Of a DNA stretch of 64,000 bases, positions 24,701-33,015 are shown in pieces. The stretch's first letter is position 1, and each line of letters starts with the position of its first letter. Source of the stretch: Streptomyces sp. BK239. GTDB taxonomy: Bacteria; Actinomycetota; Actinomycetes; Streptomycetales; Streptomycetaceae. Location: assembly GCF_004217285.1 (NCBI RefSeq), contig NZ_SHKS01000003.1:283169-347168 (forward strand), read 5' to 3'. A program made the translations under genes and the position numbers. Under the pieces are notes generated by a model. The model saw only the letters and a program-made list of their open reading frames with translations. It did not search any database and was not told where the DNA came from.

Positions 24701-24900
24701 CAGGGCAGCTCCTTCGAGTCGGGGTGGTTCTCGCCGGTGAAGTCGGCGACGTGGTCGAGCAGCCACCGCCGGATCTCCTCGCCCTCGTACTCGTCGGCGG
24801 TGATGATCACGGGTTCGGCGATGAGCATTGCTTCGGTGAGGCGGTTCTGGCGGGTCAGCTCGGCGGCGCGGTTGAGGGCGCGGAGCGTGGACGGACGCAT
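24700..24900 (-). CDS. Unknown small protein in transfer operon
   Basis: A 66-residue acidic helical protein (RPSTLRALNRAAELTRQNRLTEAMLIAEPV, then EYEGEEIRRWLLDHVADF). It is not recognised beyond being typical of the AICE transfer region. Its stop overlaps the next start. A role in spread or plasmid control is inferred only from its neighbours. Confidence 0.55.
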   Translation of the reverse strand: MRPSTLRALNRAAELTRQNRLTEAMLIAEPVIITADEYEGEEIRRWLLDHVADFTGENHPDSKELP

Positions 24901-24919
24901 GGGCGGAAGTGCTCCCGAT

Positions 24920-25528
24920 TCAGGTGAGTTGGGCGGCGATGGCTTCGGCTAGCGGCAGTGGGACGCCGAGCCGGGCACGAAGGGTCGGGGTGTCGATGGG
25001 GGTTCCGGTCCGGGCGTGGTGGTCGTCGGCGACCTTGCGGGCGTGGGTGACGAGGGCCGGCGGGACGGGAGTGCCGGGCGACGCAGCAGGTTCGGGCGCC
25101 GCTTCGACAGCGGGCCGCTCAGGTGCCGGGATCGGGGCCGGGGCCGGGGCCGCTTCAGACTCCGCGGTCGGACCGTGGGCGAGGAGCGTGCCGCCGAGGA
25201 AGGCGACCGCGGGCCATCCGGCGACGAGGATGCGCAGCCAGGCGGGTACGGCGTCCAGGTCGAGCAGGCCGGCCGTGGCGATGTTGGCACCAAGCGACGC
25301 GGTCAGCGCGACGAGGAACCAGCACCACCCGGCCGCTTTCGATCCGCCGGAGCGCAGTCGCCGCCAGGCCGCCACCAACAGCAGGTCGACGGAGACCGGG
25401 TAGGCCCACGCCTTCCAGCCGTCCTGTCCGGCGGCTGCGGCCAGGTCGTGCAGGTGGGCGAAGGACAAAGCGGCGGCGATCAGGGCTTGGACGAGTACGG
25501 CGTCGAGGCGGACGGGCAGGGAACGCAC
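24920..25528 (-). CDS. spdB: DUF2637/SpdB membrane protein
   Basis: A 202-residue protein starting at GTG 25528 with AGGAGTG upstream. Four hydrophobic segments lie in the first 110 residues, including WAYPVSVDLLLVAAWRR and WFLVALTASLGANIATAG, which identify the DUF2637/SpdB family. A Pro/Ala-rich linker leads to a short C-terminal helical region (ARKVADDHHARTGTPIDTPTLRARLG). SpdB proteins help spread transferred DNA along recipient hyphae with TraB. It is next to traB, as expected. Confidence 0.8.
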   Translation of the reverse strand: MRSLPVRLDAVLVQALIAAALSFAHLHDLAAAAGQDGWKAWAYPVSVDLLLVAAWRRLRSGGSKAAGWCWFLVALTASLGANIATAGLLDLDAVPAWLRILVAGWPAVAFLGGTLLAHGPTAESEAAPAPAPIPAPERPAVEAAPEPAASPGTPVPPALVTHARKVADDHHARTGTPIDTPTLRARLGVPLPLAEAIAAQLT

Positions 25529-25610
25529 GGCGCCACTCCTTCCGGTTCCGGGCATGGCGGGGTAGGGACGTGGCGCGGTACGGCCACGCCGGCCGAGGGG
25601 TTGCGTAGGG

Positions 25611-26984
25611 CTACTCGGTCACCGGGCGGGGAACGGTCGCCGTCCCAGACGCCTTTACGGGCACGGGCGGGACGTACGGCCGGAAGGGCGTGAGCGCCGG
25701 TACGTCCGGGGCGAGGTGCGCCGATTCCCGGCAGGTGGCCGCAGCGTCGGCGAGGGACAGGTACGGGGTGCGGATGCGGGACCAGCCACCGGAGGTGTCG
25801 CCGACGACGGCCAGGCCGGGCAGTTCGGGGGCGATGGAACAGGCCGCGTCGACCGCTTCGGGCGCGATGTCGCCGAGCGCCATCTTGGCGGAGGCTTCGT
25901 CGTTCACGCGGTGACATACCCGCCCGGTGAGCTGGGCCCGGAGCATGGTCGCGCCCTTGCCGAGTTCGGCACCGAAGCGCTGCCCACACACTTCGAGGTA
26001 GATGCCGGCCGCGCGGCCGAGCTGGGCAAGGCGGATGAGCTGGGTGACCATCTCGTCCCGTCGCTCCTCGTCCTTGCGGGTGGCGACGAGGAAGAGTTCC
26101 GCCACCTCGTCGACGAACAGCACGATGGGAACCGGGCGTTCACTCTCGGGCAGGCCCCATACGTCTGAGGTGATCTCCTCGTCCGGGGTGCCGGGCGTGA
26201 TGCCCTGTCGGGCCTTGATCAGGTCGTATCGGTCCTCCATTTCCTTGACCAGGACCGGCAGCAGCTCGGCCGCTTCGTCCGGGTCGGTCGCCAGCGCGGA
26301 GAGCCGCGGAGCGAAGGGCGCCAACTCAACACCGCGCTTGCAGTCGATGCCGACCAGGGCAACGGGTTGCGCCGCAAGGCCGGCGACGAGGTGGCGCAGG
26401 TACATGGACTTGCCGGACAGCGTGGCACCGAGGACGAGTTCGTGCGGTACGGCGCGGTAGTCGCGGACGAAGGCAGTCGCATCCTCCCGCAGCGCCACTG
26501 GCACCCGCAGAAGCCCGCCGTCGACACGGCGCGGCATCCGCACCTTGCGTAAGACGTCGTAGCCGACGAGCCGGAGTTCGACGACACCCGGCTTGACGTC
26601 CCGCACGTACACGGCGTGAACACCCCAGGCGTGCCGCAGCCGTTCGGCCGAGGCTGCCACGTCCGCCGGTTCCTGCCCGGGAGCGAGCCGCAGCCGTACG
26701 CGGAGGCCCGTCGAGTTGGGCCGGATCACTCCGCGGCGCGGGGGAACCGGCCGGATCTCCCGCCGAGTGGCGGCCCGAACGGCCAGCGCCCGCCAGCGGG
26801 ACGGCTCGACGGTCAGCCCGCACGCGTCCATGGTCGAGGAGTACGAGGCCACCAACCGGGCCACCGAGAGCGGCAGCCCGACCGTGGACCAGTACGCCGC
26901 CGGGTGTGCGTGCCGGGCGTAGGCCGCGCCGCCTATCGCAGCGAGCGGTCCGCCCAGCTCGGCCAACGTCACCAGGTCGGTCAC
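25611..26984 (-). CDS. traB: TraB-type FtsK/SpoIIIE DNA translocase
   Basis: A 457-residue septal DNA pump for conjugative transfer of double-stranded DNA between mycelia. Hydrophobic segments near residues 12-45 anchor it. Walker A is GATLSGKS (186-193, Lys192) and Walker B is LFVDEVAELF (Asp292-Glu293). The C-terminal region (RAAGIYLEVCGQRFGAELGKGATMLRAQLTGRVCHRV) is the FtsK-like motor end, followed by a short tail that would carry clt recognition. It is shorter than plasmid TraB proteins but normal for AICEs. It is the single essential transfer protein of this class. Confidence 0.9.
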   Translation of the reverse strand: MTDLVTLAELGGPLAAIGGAAYARHAHPAAYWSTVGLPLSVARLVASYSSTMDACGLTVEPSRWRALAVRAATRREIRPVPPRRGVIRPNSTGLRVRLRLAPGQEPADVAASAERLRHAWGVHAVYVRDVKPGVVELRLVGYDVLRKVRMPRRVDGGLLRVPVALREDATAFVRDYRAVPHELVLGATLSGKSMYLRHLVAGLAAQPVALVGIDCKRGVELAPFAPRLSALATDPDEAAELLPVLVKEMEDRYDLIKARQGITPGTPDEEITSDVWGLPESERPVPIVLFVDEVAELFLVATRKDEERRDEMVTQLIRLAQLGRAAGIYLEVCGQRFGAELGKGATMLRAQLTGRVCHRVNDEASAKMALGDIAPEAVDAACSIAPELPGLAVVGDTSGGWSRIRTPYLSLADAAATCRESAHLAPDVPALTPFRPYVPPVPVKASGTATVPRPVTE

Positions 26985-26989
26985 GTCGA

Positions 26990-27340
26990 TCAGCCCGCCT
27001 GAGCCATCTGGAACGCGCCGGGCATGACGGCCGTGGCGCGGAAGGCGATGCCGTGCCGCTCCCGCCCGTTGAACACGCTCTGCCAGGGCCGGGCGACGAG
27101 GCCGGGGAGGGAGACCGGGGCACCTACGGTCAGGCCGTCCGTCACACCGCTCTCGGGGATGGTGACCTGGATCAGCGACGACTCACCTTCGTCGATGTAG
27201 ACGACGCCGATGGTCATCAGCGCCTCACCGCTCACGGCGTCCTTGGCGATCTCACCGGTCTGCCGGTCGCGCACCTTCGGCGCCGGCGCTTCGGTGAGCA
27301 GGATCGTGGCGGTCGAGGCATCAACACGGATCACACGCAC
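26990..27340 (-). CDS. SCO3933-like regulatory protein of integrative elements
   Basis: A 116-residue beta-rich protein starting at GTG 27340 behind AAGGAG. It contains VIRVDASTATILLTEAPAPKVRDRQTGEIAKDAVSG and FNGRERHGIAFRATAV, which match my memory of the SCO3933 family found ahead of traB in SLP1/pSAM2-type elements. It is the first gene of the leftward transfer operon and directly follows the palindromic operators at 27380-27430, so it is probably a repressed early gene. Molecular function is not established. Confidence 0.65.
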   Translation of the reverse strand: MRVIRVDASTATILLTEAPAPKVRDRQTGEIAKDAVSGEALMTIGVVYIDEGESSLIQVTIPESGVTDGLTVGAPVSLPGLVARPWQSVFNGRERHGIAFRATAVMPGAFQMAQAG

Positions 27341-27379
27341 AGAGGTTGCTCCTTCTGAGTCGGTCAACTCGCCACCTGA

Positions 27380-27430
27380 CAAGTTGACTTAGCAAGTTCG
27401 AAGTTAGGGATGCCAAGTTGACTTGTCAAG
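27380..27430. promoter_or_regulatory. Operator pair CAAGTTGACTT upstream of the transfer operon
   Basis: CAAGTTGACTT occurs at 27380-27390 and, extended to a palindrome CAAGTTGACTTGTCAAG, at 27414-27430. The same core in inverse form lies before the GntR gene at 28600-28617. It is the likely binding site of that repressor and covers the transfer promoter. Confidence 0.65.
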
Positions 27431-27504
27431 CTAGAAAGGTCGGGTCGTTGCGTCGCTCCACAAACTCGGTTTGCTGGAGGGGCACGACCGGCCAAGCTGG
27501 GGAC

Positions 27505-27831
27505 ATGCCTCGCCGAATCATGTTCATGCAGCTCAAAACGGGCTATGACACCGACCGCGGGCCCTCGTGGATCGGGTGGGTGGACTTCTCCAGGAGCTGG
27601 AAGACCGCCTACTTCCACGGGCGGACGCTGCGGCGCGCGACGGGCATCGGTTTGTTCGACGCCAACTTCTACGACGTCGGAACCGATGAGGCGTTCTGAA
27701 TCTCCGGGCCGAAGCGCGACCGGAGCGACACGCGGTACGGACCGGCGGGTCCCACCGTGGAGGATGCCGCCGCAGACGCCTACCGGGCATTCCTCCAAGG
27801 CGCGCCGCTTCCCGGCCGGGAGGACGGTTAG
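27505..27831 (+). pseudogene. Small element gene interrupted by in-frame TGA
   Basis: ATG 27505 opens a frame with a single TGA at 27697-27699. After it the frame continues 43 more codons with normal codon bias to TAG 27829. The text around the stop is GTDEAF-stop-ISGPKRDRSDTRYGP. A Trp (TGG) at the stop would restore one 108-residue protein, so a point nonsense mutation is likely. The first 64 residues (MPRRIMFMQLKTGYDTDRGPSW onward) could still be made. Function unknown. Confidence 0.6.
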
Positions 27832-27844
27832 CCCCCGATCGGGC

Positions 27845-28573
27845 TTAGTTCAGGCGATAGGTGTCTTCCAGCTCCTGCCGATCAGCAGGAAGCAGCACGT
27901 CAGAGACTTGCAGCGCCTGCCCGGAGGCGTCGCACGCGACGACCAGGACGCTGAGGACTGGCACACCCTCCGGAAGCTCCAGAAGCTCCGCTTCCTCGCG
28001 CTCGGGCAGTCGAGCCGAGACCCGTTCCGTCACGTGGTCGAAGCGGACCTTCTTCCGCGCCTCAAGGTGAGCACGGGTACCGCCACTCAAGGGGTCGGTG
28101 CTCTCCAGCTCGGTGCCGTCGACCAGGCTGGCGGGGAAGTAGGACGAGACCAGCTCGACGGGTTCACCGTCCTCCTCGACCAGGAACCGGCGCACGAGGG
28201 CCTTCGCCCGCTTCGGCAGCCCGAGTGCGGAGGCGATGCGCGCCGGAACAGAGACACGACCGACCTCGACGAGCCGCCCCGCGGTCCGGGATTCGTCACG
28301 CGCGAGCGCTTCGCTCCCCCGGCGGTCCTTCTCTTCGGCGCCAGCCGGCCGCCCGCGCACGATCGTGCCGTACCCCTGCCGGGACTCCAGCCAGCCGTCA
28401 CGCTTCAGCAGCTCCAGCGCCCGGACGACGGTCGGGCGGGACATCCCGAAGGACTGCACCAGCTGGTTCTCACTGGGCACGCGGGTTCCGGGCGGGTACG
28501 TGCCGTCCTCGATGCGCTGCTGAATGGTCTGAGCGAGGCGGACATACTTCGGTGCCTCCACTTCATACGCCAT
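27845..28573 (-). CDS. GntR/UTRA transcriptional repressor (KorSA-like)
   Basis: A 242-residue HutC-type regulator. The winged helix is residues about 8-70 (YVRLAQTIQQRIEDGTYPPGTRVPSENQLVQSFGMSRPTVVRALELL) and the UTRA ligand domain about 95-235. It is similar in form to KorSA of pSAM2, which represses the pra/transfer genes. Its own upstream region (28600-28617) and the transfer promoter (27380-27430) share a TTGACTTG-type palindrome, so autoregulation and repression of transfer are likely. The ligand is unknown. Confidence 0.82.
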   Translation of the reverse strand: MAYEVEAPKYVRLAQTIQQRIEDGTYPPGTRVPSENQLVQSFGMSRPTVVRALELLKRDGWLESRQGYGTIVRGRPAGAEEKDRRGSEALARDESRTAGRLVEVGRVSVPARIASALGLPKRAKALVRRFLVEEDGEPVELVSSYFPASLVDGTELESTDPLSGGTRAHLEARKKVRFDHVTERVSARLPEREEAELLELPEGVPVLSVLVVACDASGQALQVSDVLLPADRQELEDTYRLN

Positions 28574-28599
28574 GAACGCCGCCGCCTGTCGAGATTGGC

Positions 28600-28617
28600 C
28601 AAGTCAACTGGTCAACC
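28600..28617. promoter_or_regulatory. Autoregulatory operator of the first GntR gene
   Basis: CAAGTCAACTGGTCAACC lies 27 bases upstream of the GntR start. Its reverse complement matches the core at 27380 and 27414. Confidence 0.6.
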
Positions 28618-28668
28618 AGACTAGCGACCAATCCGCCGGCGCAGTACCGACGGAAGGTGTTCCCCTCC

Positions 28669-29106
28669 TCACGACGGCCAGGCATCGGCGACCACGAAGG
28701 AGACCACCGTCCCGCCGAAGCGACTGGGCCCGGAGTGCCACGATGCGGCGATCGAGTCGACGAGGAGCAGCCCGCGCCCGTGCGCGTCGTTGGCGTCCGG
28801 GCGCCGAAGCCTCACGCTCGCGGGAAAGCCGGGGTTGTGGACGTCGACCCGAAGCGAGGTCTCCTCACGGAACCACTCCACCCGCACGAGCCACGGTTCA
28901 TCCGCCCGTCCGTACCGGATGGCGTTGGTCACCAGTTCCGAGATCATCAACACGCAGTCGTCGACCGAACAGGCCGGGTTGTACGGGGCGATGAACTTGC
29001 GGAACCATCGCCGGGCCCTGGGTACGGACTCCGGGGCCGGCTGCAGGGTCATCGCGCCGAGACGCGGCGACTCCTCGCAGGGGTAGCGGTCGATCGTGTA
29101 CGCCAT
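28669..29106 (-). CDS. HATPase-domain protein (RsbW-like)
   Basis: A 145-residue GHKL ATPase domain protein with N box CVLMISELVTNAIRYG and G box DANDAHGRGLLLVDSIA. It is the same type as the protein at 14410 but only distantly similar, so it is an independent cargo gene of the second element. In Streptomyces such single-domain kinases act on anti-sigma antagonists or partner small proteins. Neighbouring genes give no partner. Confidence 0.75.
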   Translation of the reverse strand: MAYTIDRYPCEESPRLGAMTLQPAPESVPRARRWFRKFIAPYNPACSVDDCVLMISELVTNAIRYGRADEPWLVRVEWFREETSLRVDVHNPGFPASVRLRRPDANDAHGRGLLLVDSIAASWHSGPSRFGGTVVSFVVADAWPS

Positions 29107-29112
29107 CCGCCC

Positions 29113-29307
29113 TCACTCCTTGCCGCTGCCGTCACAGTCGAGGCAGCGCCGCCTAGATGTGGCGCGGGCGCGGTCGGCAGTGGCGGTGAGCGCCAGAGAC
29201 GTACGCGAGCTGACACGCTTCCAGCCCCGTCCCCGGCAACTCCGACAAGGTAAGTGCGCTCCCTGATGCCGCTGCTGACTCGTCACTCCGTGCCCCCTTC
29301 CCATCAA
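29113..29307 (-). CDS. Small DnaJ-type zinc-finger protein
   Basis: A 64-residue protein with two CxxCxGxG repeats (CRSCRGRGWK and CLDCDGSGKE), the zinc-binding motif of the DnaJ central domain, joined by a basic linker. Such short stand-alone repeats occur in Streptomyces plasmids and AICEs. It is six bases upstream of the HATPase start, so co-transcribed. Its promoter region carries the second operator family (29305-29348). Confidence 0.55.
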   Translation of the reverse strand: MMGRGHGVTSQQRHQGAHLPCRSCRGRGWKRVSSRTSLALTATADRARATSRRRCLDCDGSGKE

Positions 29308-29348
29308 GTGGCCTTAGCCACTTACTGGATAGTGGCATTGGCCACTTG
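29305..29348. promoter_or_regulatory. Operator pair of the second GntR family (AAGTGGC/GCCACTT)
   Basis: Two palindromes, CAAGTGGCCTTAGCCACTT (29305-29323) and TAGTGGCATTGGCCACTTGA (29330-29349), stand 25 bases apart before the zinc-finger gene. They share arms with the site at 30138-30166 before the nearby GntR gene. Confidence 0.65.
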
Positions 29349-29382
29349 AGGCGCGCAAGCGGTTCGCCGAAGTGACGGCCCG

Positions 29383-30123
29383 TCAGGTGAGGGGGTATCC
29401 CTGCTCGAACGCCCAGCGCTGCGGCGGGTAAGTGGCTTCGGCGAACTCCAACGGCCGGTCCTGGAGGTCGAAGACGACGTGGTGCACGATCAGCACGGCC
29501 GACCTCGGATCAAGCTGGAGGTCTGCCGCCTCCTCATCGGTAGCCTGTCGGGCGCACATGCGATCTTCCGCGTAACTCCCCTGCCGTCCCGTCATGTTCT
29601 CGACGTACATCAGGGTGCCCTGCTGGATCCGCTCCGGCTCCAGCAGCTTGGGCGCCTTCCGCCCGACGTCCGGCGCGAACCACGAAGTGGACAGCGTGAT
29701 GGGCCCGTCCTGGTTGTTGGTGACCCGCCGGCGGTGCACGGCGCGGCGATCCTTCACCAGGCCCAACGCCTCAGCAACGTGGTCCGGCGCATCCAGCCAT
29801 CCGGCCGACGTGATCACCGCGTATTCGCCGGGCGTGTAGATCTTGCCGGTCTGCCGGGCACGCCCGTACAACTCGCGTGCCCGCCGGTTCACTTCCAGGC
29901 TCCGCACGTACGTGCCGGACCCCTGCCGCTTCTCGACGAGCCCCTGATGGCTCAGAGCCTCCAACGACCGTGCCGCCGTTGGCCGGGAAACCTTCCAGTC
30001 AGCCGCCAGCTGCCGTTCCGAGGGAACCTCGTCCCCGGGCCGCAAGTCGCCCCGAAGGATCTGATCGCGGATGAAGTGCGCGATCTGGAGATACTTCGGC
30101 TGAGCTTCCTCGATCTGGGGCAT
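29383..30123 (-). CDS. GntR/UTRA transcriptional regulator (second)
   Basis: A 246-residue HutC-type regulator with winged helix about 8-72 (YLQIAHFIRDQILRGDLRPGDEVPSERQLAADWKVSRPTAARSLEAL) and UTRA domain about 100-240. It differs from the regulator at 27845 and is flanked by its own palindromes (AAGTGGC...GCCACTT), upstream at 30138 and downstream at 29305. It therefore probably controls itself and the zinc-finger/HATPase pair, and perhaps the divergent DUF1152 gene. Confidence 0.8.
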   Translation of the reverse strand: MPQIEEAQPKYLQIAHFIRDQILRGDLRPGDEVPSERQLAADWKVSRPTAARSLEALSHQGLVEKRQGSGTYVRSLEVNRRARELYGRARQTGKIYTPGEYAVITSAGWLDAPDHVAEALGLVKDRRAVHRRRVTNNQDGPITLSTSWFAPDVGRKAPKLLEPERIQQGTLMYVENMTGRQGSYAEDRMCARQATDEEAADLQLDPRSAVLIVHHVVFDLQDRPLEFAEATYPPQRWAFEQGYPLT

Positions 30124-30137
30124 GCCCCCTCCTCGTC

Positions 30138-30166
30138 CAAGTGGCTATAGCCTCTAGCCACTATAG
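30138..30166. promoter_or_regulatory. Operator upstream of the second GntR gene
   Basis: An extended palindrome, CAAGTGGCTATAG-CCT-CTAGCCACTATAG, lies 15 bases before the GntR start and in front of the divergent gene at 30205. Confidence 0.65.
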
Positions 30167-30204
30167 GGCGACTGGTCAAGGGCCCACCCCGTAGTCTTGG
30201 GCCC

Positions 30205-31302
30205 ATGACGCGGTTGATCGTCGCAGCAGGAGGAGGGGGCGACGCTGTCGCCGCCGCAATGCTTCACACCGCCCTGTACGGGGACGGCGACCAGGCGGTG
30301 ATCCTCACGTACGCGTGGGACCGCTTGCTGATCGACCCGGTACCGGGCCCCCGAGGAGCCGACGACTTCACCGGCCTCGAACCGCTTACCCCGGCGGTCC
30401 GGAAGGTGCCGGCGCAGGCTCGTCCCATAGCGCCGGCAGGTTCCACCCTCCCCCGACTCGCGGCGGAACTCCCGCACACCATCGCGCTGATCGACCCGCG
30501 CCACGGCGCCGAGGGCATCACGCACCAACTCGAAAATCTGGTCACCCACCTCAGGCCGACGTCGATCGATCTCCTCGACGTCGGTGGCGACGTACTGGCC
30601 CGGGGCGACGAACCGACGCTGAAAAGCCCGCTCGCCGACTCCCTGACACTGGCAGCGTGCTGCCAGATCAACGCCCCCGTCCGCCTGTTGGTCGCAGGCC
30701 CCGGCCTGGACGGCGAGCTGTCGCACGAGGACCTGCGAGGCATACTCGGCCCCCTCGTCCACACCTTCACCGCGGCGGACACGGAGTCGATCAGCCAGGT
30801 CCTGGAGTGGCACCCCTCGGAGGCGACCGGCATGCTCGCAGCGGCAGCCCGAGGCGTACGCGGCACCTGCGAAGTCCGAGACGCAGGCCTGCCCATTCCC
30901 CTCACCGACGAGAGCCCCACGCTCCACGAAGCCGACCTAGACGAGGCCGTCAGCCGCAACGAGCTGGCCCGCGCCCTCATGTCGACCACCACCCTGGACG
31001 AGGCGGAGTCACTGAGCCGTGAAATCTGCGGCTTCTCCGAGATCGACTACGAGCGCAACAAGGCCCTCTGGCTCAAGGAACAGCACCCGCCGAAGCTCAA
31101 CGCCGAATCGGTGCTCCCCCAACTCACCCAGTTCGAGGCAGAGGCCCGAAGCCGCGGTGTCACCCACACGACGTTCCGCCACCTCACCGAGGCCCTGAAC
31201 CTCAGCGGCTCACAGCGCGATGACCTGCGCCGCCTACTCATCGACAGGCGACCGGAGCAGTTCGCAGCCCCGCTATGGCACATCCCTGCCGGTACTGAGT
31301 AA
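30205..31302 (+). CDS. DUF1152 family protein
   Basis: A 365-residue protein with the family's N-terminal loop AAGGGGDAVAA, a DVGGDVLARGDEPTLKSPLAD motif near residues 126-146 and a VAGPGLDGEL strand. DUF1152 proteins are predicted nucleotide- or sugar-nucleotide-type binding enzymes, but no reaction is established to my knowledge. The C-terminal 110 residues are helical and not part of the core. It is divergent from the second GntR gene, whose operator lies in between. Confidence 0.65.
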   Translation: MTRLIVAAGGGGDAVAAAMLHTALYGDGDQAVILTYAWDRLLIDPVPGPRGADDFTGLEPLTPAVRKVPAQARPIAPAGSTLPRLAAELPHTIALIDPRHGAEGITHQLENLVTHLRPTSIDLLDVGGDVLARGDEPTLKSPLADSLTLAACCQINAPVRLLVAGPGLDGELSHEDLRGILGPLVHTFTAADTESISQVLEWHPSEATGMLAAAARGVRGTCEVRDAGLPIPLTDESPTLHEADLDEAVSRNELARALMSTTTLDEAESLSREICGFSEIDYERNKALWLKEQHPPKLNAESVLPQLTQFEAEARSRGVTHTTFRHLTEALNLSGSQRDDLRRLLIDRRPEQFAAPLWHIPAGTE

Positions 31303-31773
31303 CAACCTTCTTTACGGGTTCAAGCCCCGGCTGCGCTCCGCTCCGCCGGGCGCGCTTCCCGGCTCCGCTGCGCGCTGCGCTCCTGCCTTCGGCCCGCTCC
31401 GCGCACGCTGCGCCGACGCGCGCCCACATGTGGATAGGGCCGAAGGCCATGAGTCGATCACCGCATGAAGCGGCCCGCGGTCAAAGCAATGCCTCCGGCG
31501 GGGGATCGGCCGGCACCGGGATGGAGGGGGCACCGTTCCCGGCCGCGGGTTCGTAGTGGCGTGCGCGGGGAGCTCCCATCCCGTCCACCGCCGACCCAGG
31601 CAGAGCCGAGCAGACGCGGCCCATGGCGTCCAGGTCGTTCGTACAGTAGCGCGCTCCACCTGGACGCCATGAACCACGCCCGCTCCACAGACGTGTGGGT
31701 CGACGGCGGACGGGATGGGAGCTGGGGAGGGTGGTGGGTAGTGAATGTCTGCCGTCGCACCCTCCCGTTCCCT
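31303..31773. other. Gene-free stretch in the integrative element
   Basis: The first about 140 bases are very GC-rich with many short GCTCCGC/CTGCGC copies able to fold into irregular hairpins, preceded by CGGGTTCAAGCCCC. This could be a transfer (clt) or replication locus, but no known motif can be confirmed. The rest shows only GC-driven open frames on both strands. Confidence 0.3.
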
Positions 31774-32061
31774 TCAGCGAGGGGGCTGAGCTGGGGGCTC
31801 GCTGCTGAGAGCCGTCGGGGATTGAGTGACGGCAGGTACTCCATCCAGAGGCCTGGATATCTCGCTGTCGGACCCCGTTCCCGCACCAAGCAGCCAGGCC
31901 AGTGCGGATACGACGATGCCGGCAGCAGCAATCGCGGCTCCCAGGTCTCCTCGTACCGGCGCCCCCTGTGGATCTCGCGACGAATGCCGAAAGACCAGGT
32001 AGGCGACAAAGCACGCCACTAGGAAGATCGCCATGGGTACCGCACCAACGGTTACTGTCAC
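31774..32061 (-). CDS. Small membrane protein of the element
   Basis: A 95-residue protein with a GTG start at 32061. Two hydrophobic helices (VPMAIFLVACFVAYLVFRH and DLGAAIAAAGIVVSALAWLLGAG) are joined by a short charged loop (RDPQGAPVRG), with a Ser/Thr/Pro-rich tail. This two-helix form recurs in Streptomyces plasmids and AICEs, but no function is known to me. The next 258 bases to its upstream side hold no supported gene. Confidence 0.6.
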   Translation of the reverse strand: MTVTVGAVPMAIFLVACFVAYLVFRHSSRDPQGAPVRGDLGAAIAAAGIVVSALAWLLGAGTGSDSEISRPLDGVPAVTQSPTALSSEPPAQPPR

Positions 32062-32319
32062 TTACGGGCCTCCAGGTCCCTGGGCTCGCCCGTCGCGACT
32101 CCACATCCGCGGGCGGGCCCTAGCTCCAGACCCTCCCGAGCAGAGAGGGCCACCACCCCTTCAGCGAGGAGCAGTGGCCCAGACAGCAAAACGGCCCAGC
32201 TCTCCATTGAAGGAGCTTGGGCTCAGGAACGACAAAAAGATGATGGCTCGCCACGACGCGCCGAGCTAGTTGACGCCGCACTTCCGTCCGCGGCAATAAG
32301 TCGCTGCTGTTCAGAGGGC

Positions 32320-32826
32320 CTATAGGCCCGTATCGCCGGGCCGCGGATCACTCCAGAGGTCCCGCAAGGTCTCGATGAGCAGGTTCAGTTGGTGCTCGCC
32401 TGTGAAGTCGTGCGTCTGGTCCAACAGATCTAGAAGCGCCAAGGCGGTCGCTCGAACCTCCTGCGTATGACGGCGCGTCAAGTTAATGTCGCCCATCATG
32501 TGAGCATGAGTCAGCTTGCTGGCAGTCTCTCCGGCCCGTACCAACTGCCGAACAAGAGGATCTACCCGTTTGCTGTTTGCTGCCCCCCACGCCTTTCGAC
32601 ATCGATCTGAGCAGAAGTGCCTAAGGCGTCCTGTTGCGGGTTGTTCGATCGCTGCGGAGCACTGAGCGCAAGCAGATGGCGCGGTGCTTCTGAGACTGTG
32701 GAACGCCCTCGCCGCAGCCCGCTGGCACTTACGCGAGCAGTACACCTTTGGGCGGCCGATCCAGTTGCTGGGGAAGGCGGTCCCGCACTGCTCGCAGTGG
32801 CTCTCGACCTCCGGCTTGAAGTTCAC
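32320..32826 (-). CDS. Zinc-finger protein with two treble-clef-type Cys clusters
   Basis: A 168-residue protein starting at GTG 32826. It has two repeated Cys4 clusters: SHCEQCGTAFPSNW...VYCSRKCQRAAARAF and SACAQCSAAI...RHFCSDRCRKAWG. Each resembles FCS/CGNR-like zinc knuckles that bind nucleic acid or protein. A helical C-terminal domain (about 80-165) follows. It is probably a DNA-binding cargo protein; target unknown. Confidence 0.6.
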   Translation of the reverse strand: MNFKPEVESHCEQCGTAFPSNWIGRPKVYCSRKCQRAAARAFHSLRSTAPSACAQCSAAIEQPATGRLRHFCSDRCRKAWGAANSKRVDPLVRQLVRAGETASKLTHAHMMGDINLTRRHTQEVRATALALLDLLDQTHDFTGEHQLNLLIETLRDLWSDPRPGDTGL

Positions 32827-33015
32827 CTCACCAAGCTAAGCGCGGTCGGGCCTGCGGTACAGCAGCGAAGTACAGCAACCGCACCGACCGCAGGTGACTG
32901 TTCGCAGCCCTGAGCAGTCGCGCGGCCAGCCCAGGAGACCTCAGCAACCCCCGTGCCCGTAGTTCGCATCGAGGGGTAGCGCCACGCCTAAGCCCGTTCC
33001 TCTAGGCTGATCTGC

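Noticed and set aside
31310..31460. GC-rich hairpin-prone stretch as transfer locus clt or replication origin
   Set aside because: Kept only as an unassigned region: no direct repeats matching known TraB 8-mers or a recognisable nick site could be shown by eye.
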